This document shows positions 26,912 to 35,929 of a stretch of DNA of 64,000 bases, in pieces. Location: NCBI RefSeq assembly GCF_003286075.1, contig NZ_QLUV01000010.1, positions 1-64,000 of the forward strand, given 5' to 3'. How positions within the stretch are numbered: position 1 is the stretch's first letter; each line of letters begins with the position of its first letter. The translations under genes and the position numbers were made by a program. The DNA comes from Paracoccus endophyticus. GTDB taxonomy: Bacteria; Pseudomonadota; Alphaproteobacteria; Rhodobacterales; Rhodobacteraceae. Under the pieces are notes generated by a model, which was not told where the DNA came from, ran no database searches, and saw nothing but the letters and a program-made list of their open reading frames with translations.

Positions 26912-28012
26912 TCATTCGGCGGCGGGGGGAAGCTGATGCTCGGGCTTGGACGCCACGGGGCGGTTCAGGGCCCAGTCGGGGGTGGTTTCGGTGTCCATGC
27001 CGGGCCAGGGGGTGCGCGGATAGGGGAAGGCATTGCGGTACCAGGCCCGCCCTCCGTGGCAGCCGAAGCACGAGTCCGAGGTGCCGGTGCGGGCCAGTTC
27101 CTCGATGTTCGCGGCGTTGAGGTAGTCTACCTGGTGGCGGTTGGTGCGGAAGGTTTCGGCGTGGCAACTCATGCAGCCGTTCGGGGCCTCGGGGGTTTCC
27201 ATGTCGGCGCGCACCTCGTGCCAGTCGCCGCCAAGGCCCATGATGTTCACCGGGTCCGGCATGGCGCCGTGGCACAGCAGGCAGGTTTCCGAAGGGTTGA
27301 CCATCTTGCGCAGGGTGAATTCCGGCGTGTCGGGCGCGGTGAAGTTGGCCCTGCCGGGCATCATGTCGGGGCTTTCCTCACGCGGGTCGTTGCCCTTGTG
27401 ACAAAAGGTGCATTCCAGATTCATCACCTGGCGCGCAAAGTCGCTGCCCATGTGACGATAGTGAAAGTCCGCCTGCGGGCCGACATAGGTATCCAGCGTC
27501 TGGTACCAGGCCATCGTGGCCGAGGCGGGCACCCCTGCGGGAGAGGCCTCGCGTGGGGTATGGGTCACGATCTCCTTGTGGCAGGCAAGGCATTCCTCGT
27601 TGCTGGCGCCATTCACCATCGGCGGAAAGTGCAGCGGGTGAAAGCGCGCGCGCTCGTAGTCGAGCGTCGGGATTTCGGCCGTCAGCGCCTTCAGAGCGGC
27701 GCCGATGCGCGCGATCTCGTCCTTGGTGGCGGGGGGCGGATTGCGATAGGTGACGCCCTCGGGATAGGGCACCGGTTCGATGTCGATCACCGCATCATCG
27801 GCCAGATCGGCGTAGGGGCCAGCGTCTGCGGGGGCAGCGGCGTCCGGGACGGCCGCCTCGGCCGCAACGGAGGCCGCGGGCGCGGCCGCGACGGGGGCTG
27901 CGGGCTTGGCCGCGACGGGGGCTGCGGGCTTGGCCGCGACGGGGGCTGCGGGCGCGGCGGTGGCGAACGCGATGCCGAACAGGACACCGATCAGCGATTC
28001 GAATGTCTTCAT
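26912..28012 (-). CDS. Pentaheme cytochrome c, periplasmic
   Basis: 366 residues. An N-terminal signal or anchor (residues 1-20) is followed by an Ala/Pro linker with three copies of a KPAAPVAA-type unit. Five haem motifs follow: CLACH (141-145), CTFCH (201), CLLCH (244), CMSCH (280) and CFGCH (315). It does not look like NapC/NirT or TorC. It ends 13 bp before the molybdoenzyme start, so it is the likely electron partner of that enzyme in the periplasm, in place of a membrane quinol subunit. Confidence 0.88.
   Translation of the reverse strand: MKTFESLIGVLFGIAFATAAPAAPVAAKPAAPVAAKPAAPVAAAPAASVAAEAAVPDAAAPADAGPYADLADDAVIDIEPVPYPEGVTYRNPPPATKDEIARIGAALKALTAEIPTLDYERARFHPLHFPPMVNGASNEECLACHKEIVTHTPREASPAGVPASATMAWYQTLDTYVGPQADFHYRHMGSDFARQVMNLECTFCHKGNDPREESPDMMPGRANFTAPDTPEFTLRKMVNPSETCLLCHGAMPDPVNIMGLGGDWHEVRADMETPEAPNGCMSCHAETFRTNRHQVDYLNAANIEELARTGTSDSCFGCHGGRAWYRNAFPYPRTPWPGMDTETTPDWALNRPVASKPEHQLPPAAE
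27884..27955 (-). repeat. 24-bp tandem repeat in the cytochrome linker
   Basis: Three copies of a 24-bp unit starting GGCCGCGACGGGGGCTGC (the third differs in its last two bases) encode the Lys-Pro-Ala-Ala-Pro-Val-Ala-Ala stretches of the linker. Copy number could vary between strains. Confidence 0.85.
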
Positions 28013-28083
28013 GGATGTGGTCCCGGCTGGCAGGTTAAGCAGGGGCGGCGGAAACCGCCGCCCCCGGACCGATATCGTGCGGA

Positions 28084-28866
28084 TCAGTTCTTGGGCGGGG
28101 TCCAGGCGCCACCCATGCCCGACATGCCGCCCATGCCACCCATGCCCGACATGCCGGACATGCCGCCCATGCCGCCCATCCCGGACATGCCGCCCATGCC
28201 GGACTGACCGCCACCGGCGAAGGTGTACTGGGTGCAGGCCCAGCCGGGATTGCCGGCATTACCCGCCATTCCGCTCATACCGGACATGCCGCCCATGCCA
28301 GACATGCCGCCCATGCCGGACATGCCGTTCATGCCGGCCATACCGCCCATGCCCGACATACCGCCCATACCCGACATACCGCCCATACCCGACATGCCGC
28401 CCATACCCGACATGCCGCCCATGCCGGCCATACCACCCATGCCGGACATCCCGTCCATGCCAGCCATGCCGCCCATGCCCGACATTCCACCCATGCCGGA
28501 CATGCCGCCCATTCCGGACATGCCGCCCATGCCGGACTGGCCGCCGACGAAGGAATACTGCGTGCAGACCCAGGGCGAAGTGCCGCCAGCCATGCCCGAC
28601 ATGCCGCCCATCCCGGACATCCCGGACATGCCGCCCATCCCGGACATGCCGCCCATCCCGGACATGCCGCCCATACCCGACATGCCGCCCATGCCCGACA
28701 TGCCCGACATGCCGCCCATGCCCGACATGCCGCCCATGCCGGACATGCCGGACATGCCGCCCATGCCGGACATCCCGTCCGTGGCGGGCTTGGTTTCGGC
28801 ATTGGCGGCGATCGCCGAACCGGTGCAGAGAATGACCGCAAGGGCCAGTTTCATCGAGGTCTTCAT
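28084..28866 (-). CDS. Exported methionine/glycine-repeat protein
   Basis: 260 residues. A clear Sec signal (MKTSMKLALAVILCTGSAIAANA) is followed almost entirely by repeats of Ser-Gly-Met-Gly-Gly-Met, so roughly a third of the mature protein is methionine. Two short islands break the repeat: WVCTQYSFVGGQ and WACTQYTFAGGGQ, each with one cysteine, and the protein ends AWTPPKN. I know no family it belongs to. Met-rich periplasmic proteins can bind Cu(I) or act as a sink for oxidants, with a methionine sulfoxide reductase recycling them; neither is shown here. I start at 28866 rather than an upstream GTG because the signal peptide begins there. It precedes the pentaheme cytochrome by about 70 bp. 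Confidence 0.8.
   Translation of the reverse strand: MKTSMKLALAVILCTGSAIAANAETKPATDGMSGMGGMSGMSGMGGMSGMGGMSGMSGMGGMSGMGGMSGMGGMSGMGGMSGMSGMGGMSGMAGGTSPWVCTQYSFVGGQSGMGGMSGMGGMSGMGGMSGMGGMAGMDGMSGMGGMAGMGGMSGMGGMSGMGGMSGMGGMSGMGGMAGMNGMSGMGGMSGMGGMSGMSGMAGNAGNPGWACTQYTFAGGGQSGMGGMSGMGGMGGMSGMSGMGGMGGMSGMGGAWTPPKN
28104..28790 (-). repeat. Degenerate 9- and 18-bp repeats encoding SGMGGM units
   Basis: The DNA is a long run of units such as CCGGACATGCCGCCCATG on the plus strand, with codon-third-base drift (GGC/GGT/GGA, TCC/TCG) showing age and selection on the protein. Repeat-number variation and misassembly are both likely here. Confidence 0.85.
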
Positions 28867-28949
28867 CCTGATATCTCCCACTGTCTGCATTGGGCAGAAC
28901 CGGTCGCTTCCCGGCCCTGCGATCCTTTCCGGGCGGCGCCCGGAAACCC

Positions 28950-29270
28950 TTACTGGCCCGTCTTCCCGGGGGTGGGGCCGTCGCCGCTGTGCCAGCCGCG
29001 AATGTCATAGGGCGCCGGCATCCCCGGATGGGTGAACGGCGTGAACCAGGCCCCCTGGTCTTCAAGAAACCGAAGGCTGGCGGGGAAGGGCTCGGTCACG
29101 CCGGTCAGCGCCCGGGCATACCAGGCGGCATCCTTGTGCATCTGGGTGATGACAGGCGCGCCGGCGGGCCGCACCGAAGGGGCAAGACCCGCGATGAAGA
29201 CATCCTGAGCCAGGGCCGTCCCGGCGATGCCGCAAAGCCCCGTGGCGAAGAGAAACCCGAGCCTGTTCAT
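28950..29270 (-). CDS. Small exported protein of unknown function
   Basis: 106 residues with a signal peptide (MNRLGFLFATGLCGIAGTALAQ). The mature part, about 84 residues, has no cysteine and is rich in aromatic residues (DAAWYARALTGVTEPFPASLRFLEDQGAWFTPF). I do not recognise it. It is the first gene of the minus-strand respiratory cluster, about 80 bp before the Met-rich protein, and would be co-transcribed from the palindrome-bearing region upstream. The start at 29270 is preceded by an AGGGGAC-type site. Confidence 0.7.
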   Translation of the reverse strand: MNRLGFLFATGLCGIAGTALAQDVFIAGLAPSVRPAGAPVITQMHKDAAWYARALTGVTEPFPASLRFLEDQGAWFTPFTHPGMPAPYDIRGWHSGDGPTPGKTGQ

Positions 29271-29329
29271 CTTGTCCCCTCGTTCGAGATCGCGCCTGCG
29301 GTCTGGCCGGATGCGGCAGATCAAAGGTT

Positions 29330-29531
29330 CTGTCAGGGACGTGGTTAGCAGATCAATCGCGCTGCTTGTCGATTTTTCTCAATGATAGCAAACTATTGAG
29401 GGGGCTCTTCAGGCGATGGAGTCTGACAGGATGTCAGGTTCGGCGGCGGCGGGACCCGGTTTCCGTGTGTTTGCGGAGGGGCGGAAACTGACAGTCTGTC
29501 AGGTTCCTGCGAAAGTGCTGTCATGTGACAG
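29330..29531 (-). promoter_or_regulatory. Upstream palindromic sites of the respiratory cluster
   Basis: Three perfect dyads lie 150-260 bp before the first gene: CTGACA-GGA-TGTCAG (29423-29437), CTGACA-GTC-TGTCAG (29488-29502) and CTGTCA-TG-TGACAG (29518-29531). The first two continue with GTTC. A half-site TTCTGTCAG lies nearer the gene at 29329-29336. A separate dyad CTCAAT...ATTGAG spans 29378-29400 in the A+T-rich promoter area. The spacing suits an activator such as the cluster's own response regulator. No sigma-54 promoter was found. Confidence 0.65.
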
Positions 29532-29788
29532 AACGTCGCGGCAGCGGCCACGGCGTGGCAGGGGTGAGCCCGGAGCCAAGGCCCGGGCCCTCTGGCCGCA
29601 CCCTTCGGGCCATTGCTGCCTCCCGTCGGGACCCCCGCGATTCGTGGAACCCTGGCGACGGCGGGACGATGGGGGCGTGGTCTGGCGGCCCCGGTTGACC
29701 CGGGGCGACCCTCCTTTCTGCGTCGGCATGGAGTCAGGCGCGATGGCTCGAAGGCGAGGATCGCAGCGTCAGGCCCGCCACAGCCTTG

Positions 29789-29881
29789 CCGGAATAGGGC
29801 CACCCGCCCGATCCGGTCATGAAGCGCAAGCGGCTGATGTGGTTTGCGCTGGACGAGATGCAGCCCCTGTTCGTCTTTGCT
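29789..29881 (+). pseudogene. Remnant resembling an SRAP (YedK-type) protein
   Basis: The plus strand encodes GHPPDPVMKRKRLMWFALDEMQPLFVFA (as separate parts: GHPPDPVMKRKR, then LMWFALDEMQPLFVFA), close to the middle of alphaproteobacterial SOS-response-associated peptidases, where PLFAFAGIW is expected. A stop interrupts it just upstream and the sequence is unrelated downstream. Only about 30 codons survive, so this is a tentative identification. Confidence 0.35.
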
Positions 29882-29998
29882 GCCTCCGGACGCCCTGGTG
29901 CCGCATGACGCGCGACCCTTGTTCCTGTGCCCGTGCGGCAGGCATGGCGGGCGCGGCAACGGTGCTTTTTGCAGGGCCACCCGATTGCACCGGGTCGT

Positions 29999-31420
29999 CT
30001 ATCCGCCGGGCCCGAACGCCTCGCTGGTCTGGCGGGGCAGGTAGGTGCCGGTGGGTTCATCGACCGGGGCACCGTCGATCGCGATGGTGCGCCCCCGCAA
30101 AAGGGTGCGAACAGGCCAGCCGGTGACCTCCAGCCCCTCATAGGGCGTGTAGTCGCAGCCGTGGTTCAGGTCCGCCTGCCGGATGGGGCGGGTCAGCGCC
30201 GGGTCCCACAGCGTCAGGTCGGCATCCGCGCCGATGGCGATGCTGCCCTTCTGCGGATAAAGGCCGTAAAGCCGCGCCGGGTTCGTCGAGGTCAGCGCCA
30301 CGAAACGCTGCAGGCTGATGCGACCCCTGGAGACACCCTCGGAGAACAGGATCGGCAGGCGGGTTTCCACGCCGGGGATGCCGTTCGGCACCCAGCGGAA
30401 CGAGGTGCGGGCGCGGGGATTGTCCTTGCCGGTGTCCGCCGGCCCTTTGAAGCGGAAGGGGCAGTGGTCGGACGAAAAGATGTCGAAGGTGCCGTCGCGC
30501 AGCCCCTGCCAGATCGCCGCCTGGCTGTCGGCATCCCGCGGCGGGGGCGAGCAGACATATTTCGCGCCGTCGAAATCCATGTTCAGCCCGTGCAGGTCCT
30601 GGGCGGTCAGCGCGATGTATTGCGGGCAGGTCTCGGCGTGGACCTTCAGCCCGCGCGCCCGTGCCCACTGGATCTGCTCCATCGGCTCGCGGCCCGAGAC
30701 ATGGACGATCACGACGGGCACGTCGATCAGCTGGGCATGGCTGATGGCGCGGTGGGTGGCCTCGCGTTCGGCGACCTGGGCATGGGCCTGGCCGTGGTAA
30801 AAGGGGGCGGTGCGGCCCTCGGATTCCAGACGGCGGGTCACGTGCTTGATCGCGTCGTGCCCTTCGGCATGGACCATGACCAGCGCCCGTTCGCGCCGGG
30901 CAACCTCGGAGACATCCAGCAGCTGGGCGTCGTTCAGCACAAGGTCGTCGTAGGTCATGAACACCTTGAACGAGGTGTATCCGTCCCGCACCAGGGCCGG
31001 CAGTTCCTGCCCCAGAACCTGCGGCGTGGGGTCGCTGATGATCAGGTGAAAGGACACGTCGGTGTGGCAGCGCCCTTGGGCCTTGCGGTGATACGCCTCG
31101 ACGCAGGCGCGCAGGGACTGGCCCCTGATCTGCAGGGCAAAGGGCAGGACCGTCGTGTTGCCGCCCGCCGCGGCCGAGCGCGTGCCGCTGGCAAAGTCAT
31201 CGGCCATGACCGTGCCGTCGGACGTGGGCTGGTCCAGATGGACATGGGCGTCGATCCCGCCCGGCAGCACCAGCAGGCCGCTTGCGTCGATCGCCTCGGC
31301 CCCCGACAGCGCCTCGCCGATGGCGACGATGCGGCCGCCCTTGATGCCGACATCGGCGCGATAGCTGTCCGCGGCGGTGGCGACCGTCCCGCCCCGAACG
31401 ACCAGGTCCAGTCCGGTCAT
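29999..31420 (-). CDS. Dihydropyrimidinase/hydantoinase-family amidohydrolase
   Basis: 473-residue cyclic amidohydrolase that opens hydantoin- or dihydropyrimidine-like rings. Metal-binding residues are visible in GGIDAHVHLDQP (HxH), FKVFMTYDD (the carbamylated Lys), VMVHAEGHD, VHVSGREP and FSSDHCPF. The family start LDLVVRGGTVATAADSYRADVGIKGGRI is present. The ATG at 31420 overlaps the aminotransferase stop (ATGA). It closes a minus-strand operon with an amino-acid-type ABC transporter, so the substrate is probably a cyclic amide or ureide taken up from outside. The exact substrate is not evident. Confidence 0.88.
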   Translation of the reverse strand: MTGLDLVVRGGTVATAADSYRADVGIKGGRIVAIGEALSGAEAIDASGLLVLPGGIDAHVHLDQPTSDGTVMADDFASGTRSAAAGGNTTVLPFALQIRGQSLRACVEAYHRKAQGRCHTDVSFHLIISDPTPQVLGQELPALVRDGYTSFKVFMTYDDLVLNDAQLLDVSEVARRERALVMVHAEGHDAIKHVTRRLESEGRTAPFYHGQAHAQVAEREATHRAISHAQLIDVPVVIVHVSGREPMEQIQWARARGLKVHAETCPQYIALTAQDLHGLNMDFDGAKYVCSPPPRDADSQAAIWQGLRDGTFDIFSSDHCPFRFKGPADTGKDNPRARTSFRWVPNGIPGVETRLPILFSEGVSRGRISLQRFVALTSTNPARLYGLYPQKGSIAIGADADLTLWDPALTRPIRQADLNHGCDYTPYEGLEVTGWPVRTLLRGRTIAIDGAPVDEPTGTYLPRQTSEAFGPGG

Positions 31421-32658
31421 GCCGCCGCTTTCGCCAGGATCGCGCCCAACGCCTCGGTCAGCCGGTCCAGCTGTTCGACGGTGTTGTAATGCACCAGCGA
31501 GACGCGCAGGACGCCGCCCGCGTGATCCTGGCCCAGATGCTCGACCAGGCGGCGCGAATGGAAGTCGCCAAAGCGCATGGCGATGCCGTGGTCGTCCATC
31601 GCGCGGACGATGTCGCCGGAATCGACGCCGTGGAACTTGAAGGCGATGGTGGGGACGCGGGTGCTGCCGTGGTTCTTTGCCTCGCCCATGATGCGGCAAT
31701 CGTTGCGCGACGACAGCCAGGACAGCAGGCGGTCGGTCAGCAGATCCTCCTGCGCGGTGATCAGATTGTAAGCCGCGCCGACCAGCGCGCGGCGGTCGCC
31801 GCTGGCGCCGTGGTGCCGGGCAAGCCCGGTCAGATAGTCCGCGATTCCGTCGGTGCTGTAGGCGGATTCATAGCTGGGATTGCCGGGTTCCAGCTTTCCG
31901 GGAACTTTGTCCTTGCCGTAGAAATAGTGATACAGCCCGTCCAGCTCGGCCAGCAGGTCGTATTTTCCATACATCAGCGCCCCGTGCGGGCCATAGGCCT
32001 TGTAGAGGCTGAAGGCGTAGTAATCGACGTCCCAGGCCCGCACGTCGATCAGCCGGTGCGGCGCATAGGCGACCGCATCCACGCAGATCAGCGCGCCGCG
32101 GTCATGCACGAAACGGGCGAAGTCGGCGACCGGGTGCACCTTGCCCAGGATGTTCGACACATGGGTCACGCAGACCAGCCGCGTGCGGTCGGTCATCAGG
32201 GGCGCAAGGTCGGACAGTTGCAGGTCCTGCGTCTGCGGGTTCAGCGGCCAGACCTTTACCGTCACGCCGGCGTCCCTGAGCCGCATCCAGGGGCCGATGT
32301 TGCTTTCATGATCGGCCATGGTGACGATCACCTCGTCGCCTTGGCGGAACTGGCTGCGCATCGCGGCAGAAAGGTTCTGCAGCAGCACCGTGGTCGAAGG
32401 GCCGAAGACGATCTCCTCGGGGCGGGCGGCGTTGACCAGCGTCCGCGCGGCCTCGCGCCCCATCTGAAGGGCCTCGGCCGCCGCCTGCGACACGGCATAG
32501 CTGCCGCCGATCTGGACGTTGCGGTGGGTCAGGAACTCGACGACGCGGTCCAGCGCGGGCTGGCAGATCTGCGACCCGCCCGCATTGTCGAAAAAGGCCC
32601 AGTCGTCGCGCAGCCCGGGGAACTGGGACCGGACGTGGTCCATGTCGAGAGGAGTCAT
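31417..32658 (-). CDS. Class V aminotransferase, cysteine-desulfurase-like fold
   Basis: 413-residue PLP enzyme. Family landmarks are FFDNAGGSQICQPA at the N-terminus, the cofactor region MADHESNIGPW, VCVTHVSNILGKVHPV, ICVDAVAYAPHRLIDV and the Schiff-base Lys in AFSLYKAYGPHGA. The tail GIAMRFGDFHSRRLVEHLG...LRVSLVHYNTVEQLDRL is typical of the CsdA-like subgroup. It has no NifS/IscS-type active-site cysteine loop that I can see and is not near sulfur-assembly genes. With the amidohydrolase and transporter it suggests catabolism of an amino compound, possibly by elimination or transamination. Confidence 0.82.
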   Translation of the reverse strand: MTPLDMDHVRSQFPGLRDDWAFFDNAGGSQICQPALDRVVEFLTHRNVQIGGSYAVSQAAAEALQMGREAARTLVNAARPEEIVFGPSTTVLLQNLSAAMRSQFRQGDEVIVTMADHESNIGPWMRLRDAGVTVKVWPLNPQTQDLQLSDLAPLMTDRTRLVCVTHVSNILGKVHPVADFARFVHDRGALICVDAVAYAPHRLIDVRAWDVDYYAFSLYKAYGPHGALMYGKYDLLAELDGLYHYFYGKDKVPGKLEPGNPSYESAYSTDGIADYLTGLARHHGASGDRRALVGAAYNLITAQEDLLTDRLLSWLSSRNDCRIMGEAKNHGSTRVPTIAFKFHGVDSGDIVRAMDDHGIAMRFGDFHSRRLVEHLGQDHAGGVLRVSLVHYNTVEQLDRLTEALGAILAKAAA

Positions 32659-32671
32659 CTGGTCTCTGCCT

Positions 32672-33409
<738 letters not shown>

Positions 33410-33410
33410 C

Positions 33411-34082
33411 TCAGCGTCTCCTTGCGGCAAAGCGGCGTTCCATCCGCGACACGGCCGCCACCAGCGGCCACAGGAAGGCTACATAGATCGCCGCGGCCAC
33501 GATCAGCGGCGTCGGGTTCGCGGCCAGGGCCTGCGCTTGCGTCGCCTGTTTCAGCAGGTCCGGCATCGCCACGACCGAGGCCAGCGCGGTGTCCTTGACC
33601 ACGTTGATCGAATTGTTGGTCAGCGGCGGAATCACGATCTTGACCGCCTGGGGCAGGACTACCTCTTTCATGGTCTGCGGCCCGCTGAGGCCGAGGGCGG
33701 CCGAGGCCTCGAACTGGCCCTTGGGGATCGCCTCGATGCCCGCGCGGAAGATTTCGGCGGTATAGGCGCCCGACACCAGCGTCAGCGCGGCCATGGCCGA
33801 AACGAAGGGCGACAGGCGCACCCCGACAAAGGGCAGGGCGTAATAGACGATGATCAGCAGCACCAGCAGCGGGATCGACCGGAAGATGTCGATGTAGACC
33901 CGCGCAAGCAGCCGCAAGGGGGCTGTTGCATACAGCCGGATCATCGCCAGCGCCAGCCCGAGGATCAGCCCCGCAACGATGCTGGCGGTGCCAAGCTGCA
34001 GCGTGATCCACAGGCCCTGCATCAGCATGGGCAGGCTGCGGCGCATGACCTCGGCGTTCAGGAAGGTGTCAAAGAGATCCAT
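33411..34082 (-). CDS. Polar amino acid ABC transporter permease
   Basis: 223-residue inner-membrane permease of the HisM/GlnP group with about five hydrophobic helices and the EAA loop that docks to the ATPase ([22 protein letters not shown]). It is the only permease gene in the operon, so the channel is probably a homodimer. It lies between the binding-protein and ATPase genes. Confidence 0.92.
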   Translation of the reverse strand: MDLFDTFLNAEVMRRSLPMLMQGLWITLQLGTASIVAGLILGLALAMIRLYATAPLRLLARVYIDIFRSIPLLVLLIIVYYALPFVGVRLSPFVSAMAALTLVSGAYTAEIFRAGIEAIPKGQFEASAALGLSGPQTMKEVVLPQAVKIVIPPLTNNSINVVKDTALASVVAMPDLLKQATQAQALAANPTPLIVAAAIYVAFLWPLVAAVSRMERRFAARRR

Positions 34083-34146
34083 GGGCGTCCCTTGCCTGTG
34101 GTCCGCAGGCCGGGCCCGGGGCAGCCCCCCGGACCCGCGTCCCGGA

Positions 34147-34941
34147 TCAGTTCAGCGAAGGCATCGGCAGGACGGTGACGGTCGAGGACCCCGCCTGGGG
34201 CGCCACGCCGAACCATTTCTCGTGCAGCTCGGCCATGGACCCATCGGTCTTCAGCTCGTCCAGCGCCGCGTTCACGCGCGTCGCCAGTTCCGCATCCTTG
34301 GCGAACATCATCGAGTATTTCTCGCCTGTCTCGATCCGCGCCACGACCTTCAGGTTCGGCTTGTCCTTGACGTAGTAAAGCAGGGCCGGAATGTCCGAGA
34401 TGTAGCCGTCGATCCGCCCGGCCGTCAGGTCCAGCATGGCGGGGGCCAGCCCCTCATAGCGGCGGATTTCCCCAAAGCCATAGGTCTCCTGCTGGGCGCT
34501 GGCCCACATGTCGCCGGTCGAGCCGGTATCGACGCCGACGACCTTGCCCTTCATGTCCTCCAGCGAGGCGGGGCCGCCCTCGACCACGGTCAGCGACTGG
34601 TCACTGTCGTAATACGGCTGGGCGAAGCTGACCGACTTCAGCCGCTCGTCGGTGATGGTGATGGACGAGGTCGCGATGTCGATGCGCCCCGACTGCACGG
34701 CCGAGAACAGCCCGTTGAAGGGAATGTTCACGGTCTCCACCTCGGCGCCCAGGCGCTTGGCCACGGCGGCGACGAGGTCGATCTCGAAGCCGATGAACTT
34801 GCCCGAGTCGTCCTGGAACTCCCACGGCACGTTGCCGATGTTGGCGCCGACCGTCAGCTTGTCCTGGGCCGCGGCGGCCCCCACCGATCCCGCCAGCAGG
34901 GCCAGGGCCAGTCCCAGCCGTCGCATTCTGTTTCCGTGCAT
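34147..34941 (-). CDS. Polar amino acid ABC transporter substrate-binding protein
   Basis: 264 residues, periplasmic: signal peptide MRRLGLALALLAGSVGAAAAQ, then an SBP family 3 protein (LTVGANIGNVPWEFQDDSGKFIGFEIDLV...AQPYYDSDQSLTV...GVDTGSTGDMWA). I start at 34941 (MHGNRMRRLG), after GGGGAT; starting at the second Met (34926) is also possible. It leads the operon of transporter, aminotransferase and amidohydrolase, and is divergent from a GntR regulator. Confidence 0.92.
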   Translation of the reverse strand: MHGNRMRRLGLALALLAGSVGAAAAQDKLTVGANIGNVPWEFQDDSGKFIGFEIDLVAAVAKRLGAEVETVNIPFNGLFSAVQSGRIDIATSSITITDERLKSVSFAQPYYDSDQSLTVVEGGPASLEDMKGKVVGVDTGSTGDMWASAQQETYGFGEIRRYEGLAPAMLDLTAGRIDGYISDIPALLYYVKDKPNLKVVARIETGEKYSMMFAKDAELATRVNAALDELKTDGSMAELHEKWFGVAPQAGSSTVTVLPMPSLN

Positions 34942-34966
34942 GATAGATCCCCGTTGTGCTTGTTTT

Positions 34967-34996
34967 TGGTTTGACCGGGCAAACCGGTCTGACCAG
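34967..34996. promoter_or_regulatory. Paired GntR-type operators in the divergent promoter region
   Basis: TGGTTTGACC at 34967-34976 and CGGTCTGACCAG at 34985-34996 both fit the GGT-N3-ACC pattern of FadR-subfamily GntR sites. They lie between the divergent transporter operon and the gntR gene. Confidence 0.5.
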
Positions 34997-35088
34997 TATT
35001 GACGCATGGGCCTTGGGGCTTTGCAACATTTATGTTGAGGGCCGAGCAGGGGGGGGGGCGGGCTGTGCCGCAAGAAAGGGCCACGGAC

Positions 35089-35775
35089 ATGATCTGGGAC
35101 AAGGGTCCGCTGACCGAGGCAATCGCCCGTCGTCTTCAGCAGATGATCCGGTCGGGCGAGCTGAAGCCGGGCCAGAAGCTTCCCTCGCAGCGCCTGCTGG
35201 CGGGGCAGTTGAACGTGTCGCGTCCTTCGCTGCGCGAGGCGCTGCTGACGCTGGAGACGCTGGGCCTCGTGCAGACCCTGCCGGCGCGGGGCACCTTCGT
35301 GCTGGACCCTGCGTCCCGCCCGGCCTCAGCCCCTTGGCGGTATGACGACGCCCATGACCTGCGGGACGTCTTCCAGACGCGGGTGCTGATCGAGGCGGAA
35401 CTGTGCCGGCTGGCCGCGACCGCCATGACGCCGCCGGTCCTTTCGGACCTGAACGCTGCGGCGCAGGCCTTCGAGGACGCCTGGGGTTCGGGCGACCTGA
35501 TGGCCCATGTCGAGGCGGACCTTGCGTTTCACCTCGGCATCGCCGCGGCCTGCCCCAACCGGATGCTGACGAACCTTTATCGCACGGTCCAGCAGCTTCT
35601 GACGGAAACCCAGCGGCATCCCATCCCGAACACGAACCCCGACCGGATGCGGCAATCCATCGCCGAGCACTGGGGAATCGTCGAGGCGCTGGACCGTGGC
35701 GACGGCGCGGCGGCCGCTGAAAGGATGCGCGACCACGTCCGCAACACCGCGCGGGCAGCGGGGGTCGAGCTGTGA
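35089..35775 (+). CDS. GntR-family regulator, FadR subgroup
   Basis: 228 residues: an N-terminal winged helix (LTEAIARRLQQMIRSGELKPGQKLPSQRLLAGQLNVSRPSLREALLTLETLGLV, seen in parts) and an all-helical FCD ligand domain with the metal-site pattern (DLRDVFQTRVLIEAELCRLAA, DLAFHLGIAAA, HWGIVEAL, DHVRNT). It is divergent from the transporter/amidohydrolase operon, with GntR-type sites between, so it probably controls that operon in response to its substrate or a breakdown product. The ATG at 35089 gives the usual length; in-frame starts up to 30 codons earlier exist. Confidence 0.88.
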   Translation: MIWDKGPLTEAIARRLQQMIRSGELKPGQKLPSQRLLAGQLNVSRPSLREALLTLETLGLVQTLPARGTFVLDPASRPASAPWRYDDAHDLRDVFQTRVLIEAELCRLAATAMTPPVLSDLNAAAQAFEDAWGSGDLMAHVEADLAFHLGIAAACPNRMLTNLYRTVQQLLTETQRHPIPNTNPDRMRQSIAEHWGIVEALDRGDGAAAAERMRDHVRNTARAAGVEL

Positions 35776-35809
35776 TCGTGCCGGTTCGTGCCGTATCAAG
35801 CGACCGGCC

Positions 35810-35914
35810 TTCTTCACCTTGGGGACCAGCGGGTTGGCAGGCGGGGCGCCGCTGCCGCCCGAGGTCCAGGCACGGTTCGAGACGACCTTCGGGGTGCCGC
35901 TGGTGAATGCCTAG
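35810..35914 (+). pseudogene. Fragment of an acyl-CoA synthetase (AMP-binding enzyme)
   Basis: The segment GGAPLPPEVQARFETTFG followed by VPLVNA matches the well-conserved stretch just before the YG(x)TE motif of AMP-forming acyl-CoA ligases, and then stops at TAG. Only about 34 codons remain, between gntR and the DsbA-like gene. It is a relic of a larger gene lost here. Confidence 0.5.
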
Positions 35915-35929
35915 AGGCCCCGTGTTCCG

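Noticed and set aside
28223..29065. Long Pro/Met- or His/Arg-rich frames opposite the Met/Gly-repeat gene
   Set aside because: They are shadows of a low-complexity coding sequence; only the minus-strand frame has a signal peptide and ribosome site.
29271..29420. FNR-type (TTGAT-N4-ATCAA) or sigma-54 (TGGC-N9-TGC) promoter before the respiratory cluster
   Set aside because: No sequence fits either consensus; the CTCAAT...ATTGAG dyad has the wrong spacing for FNR.
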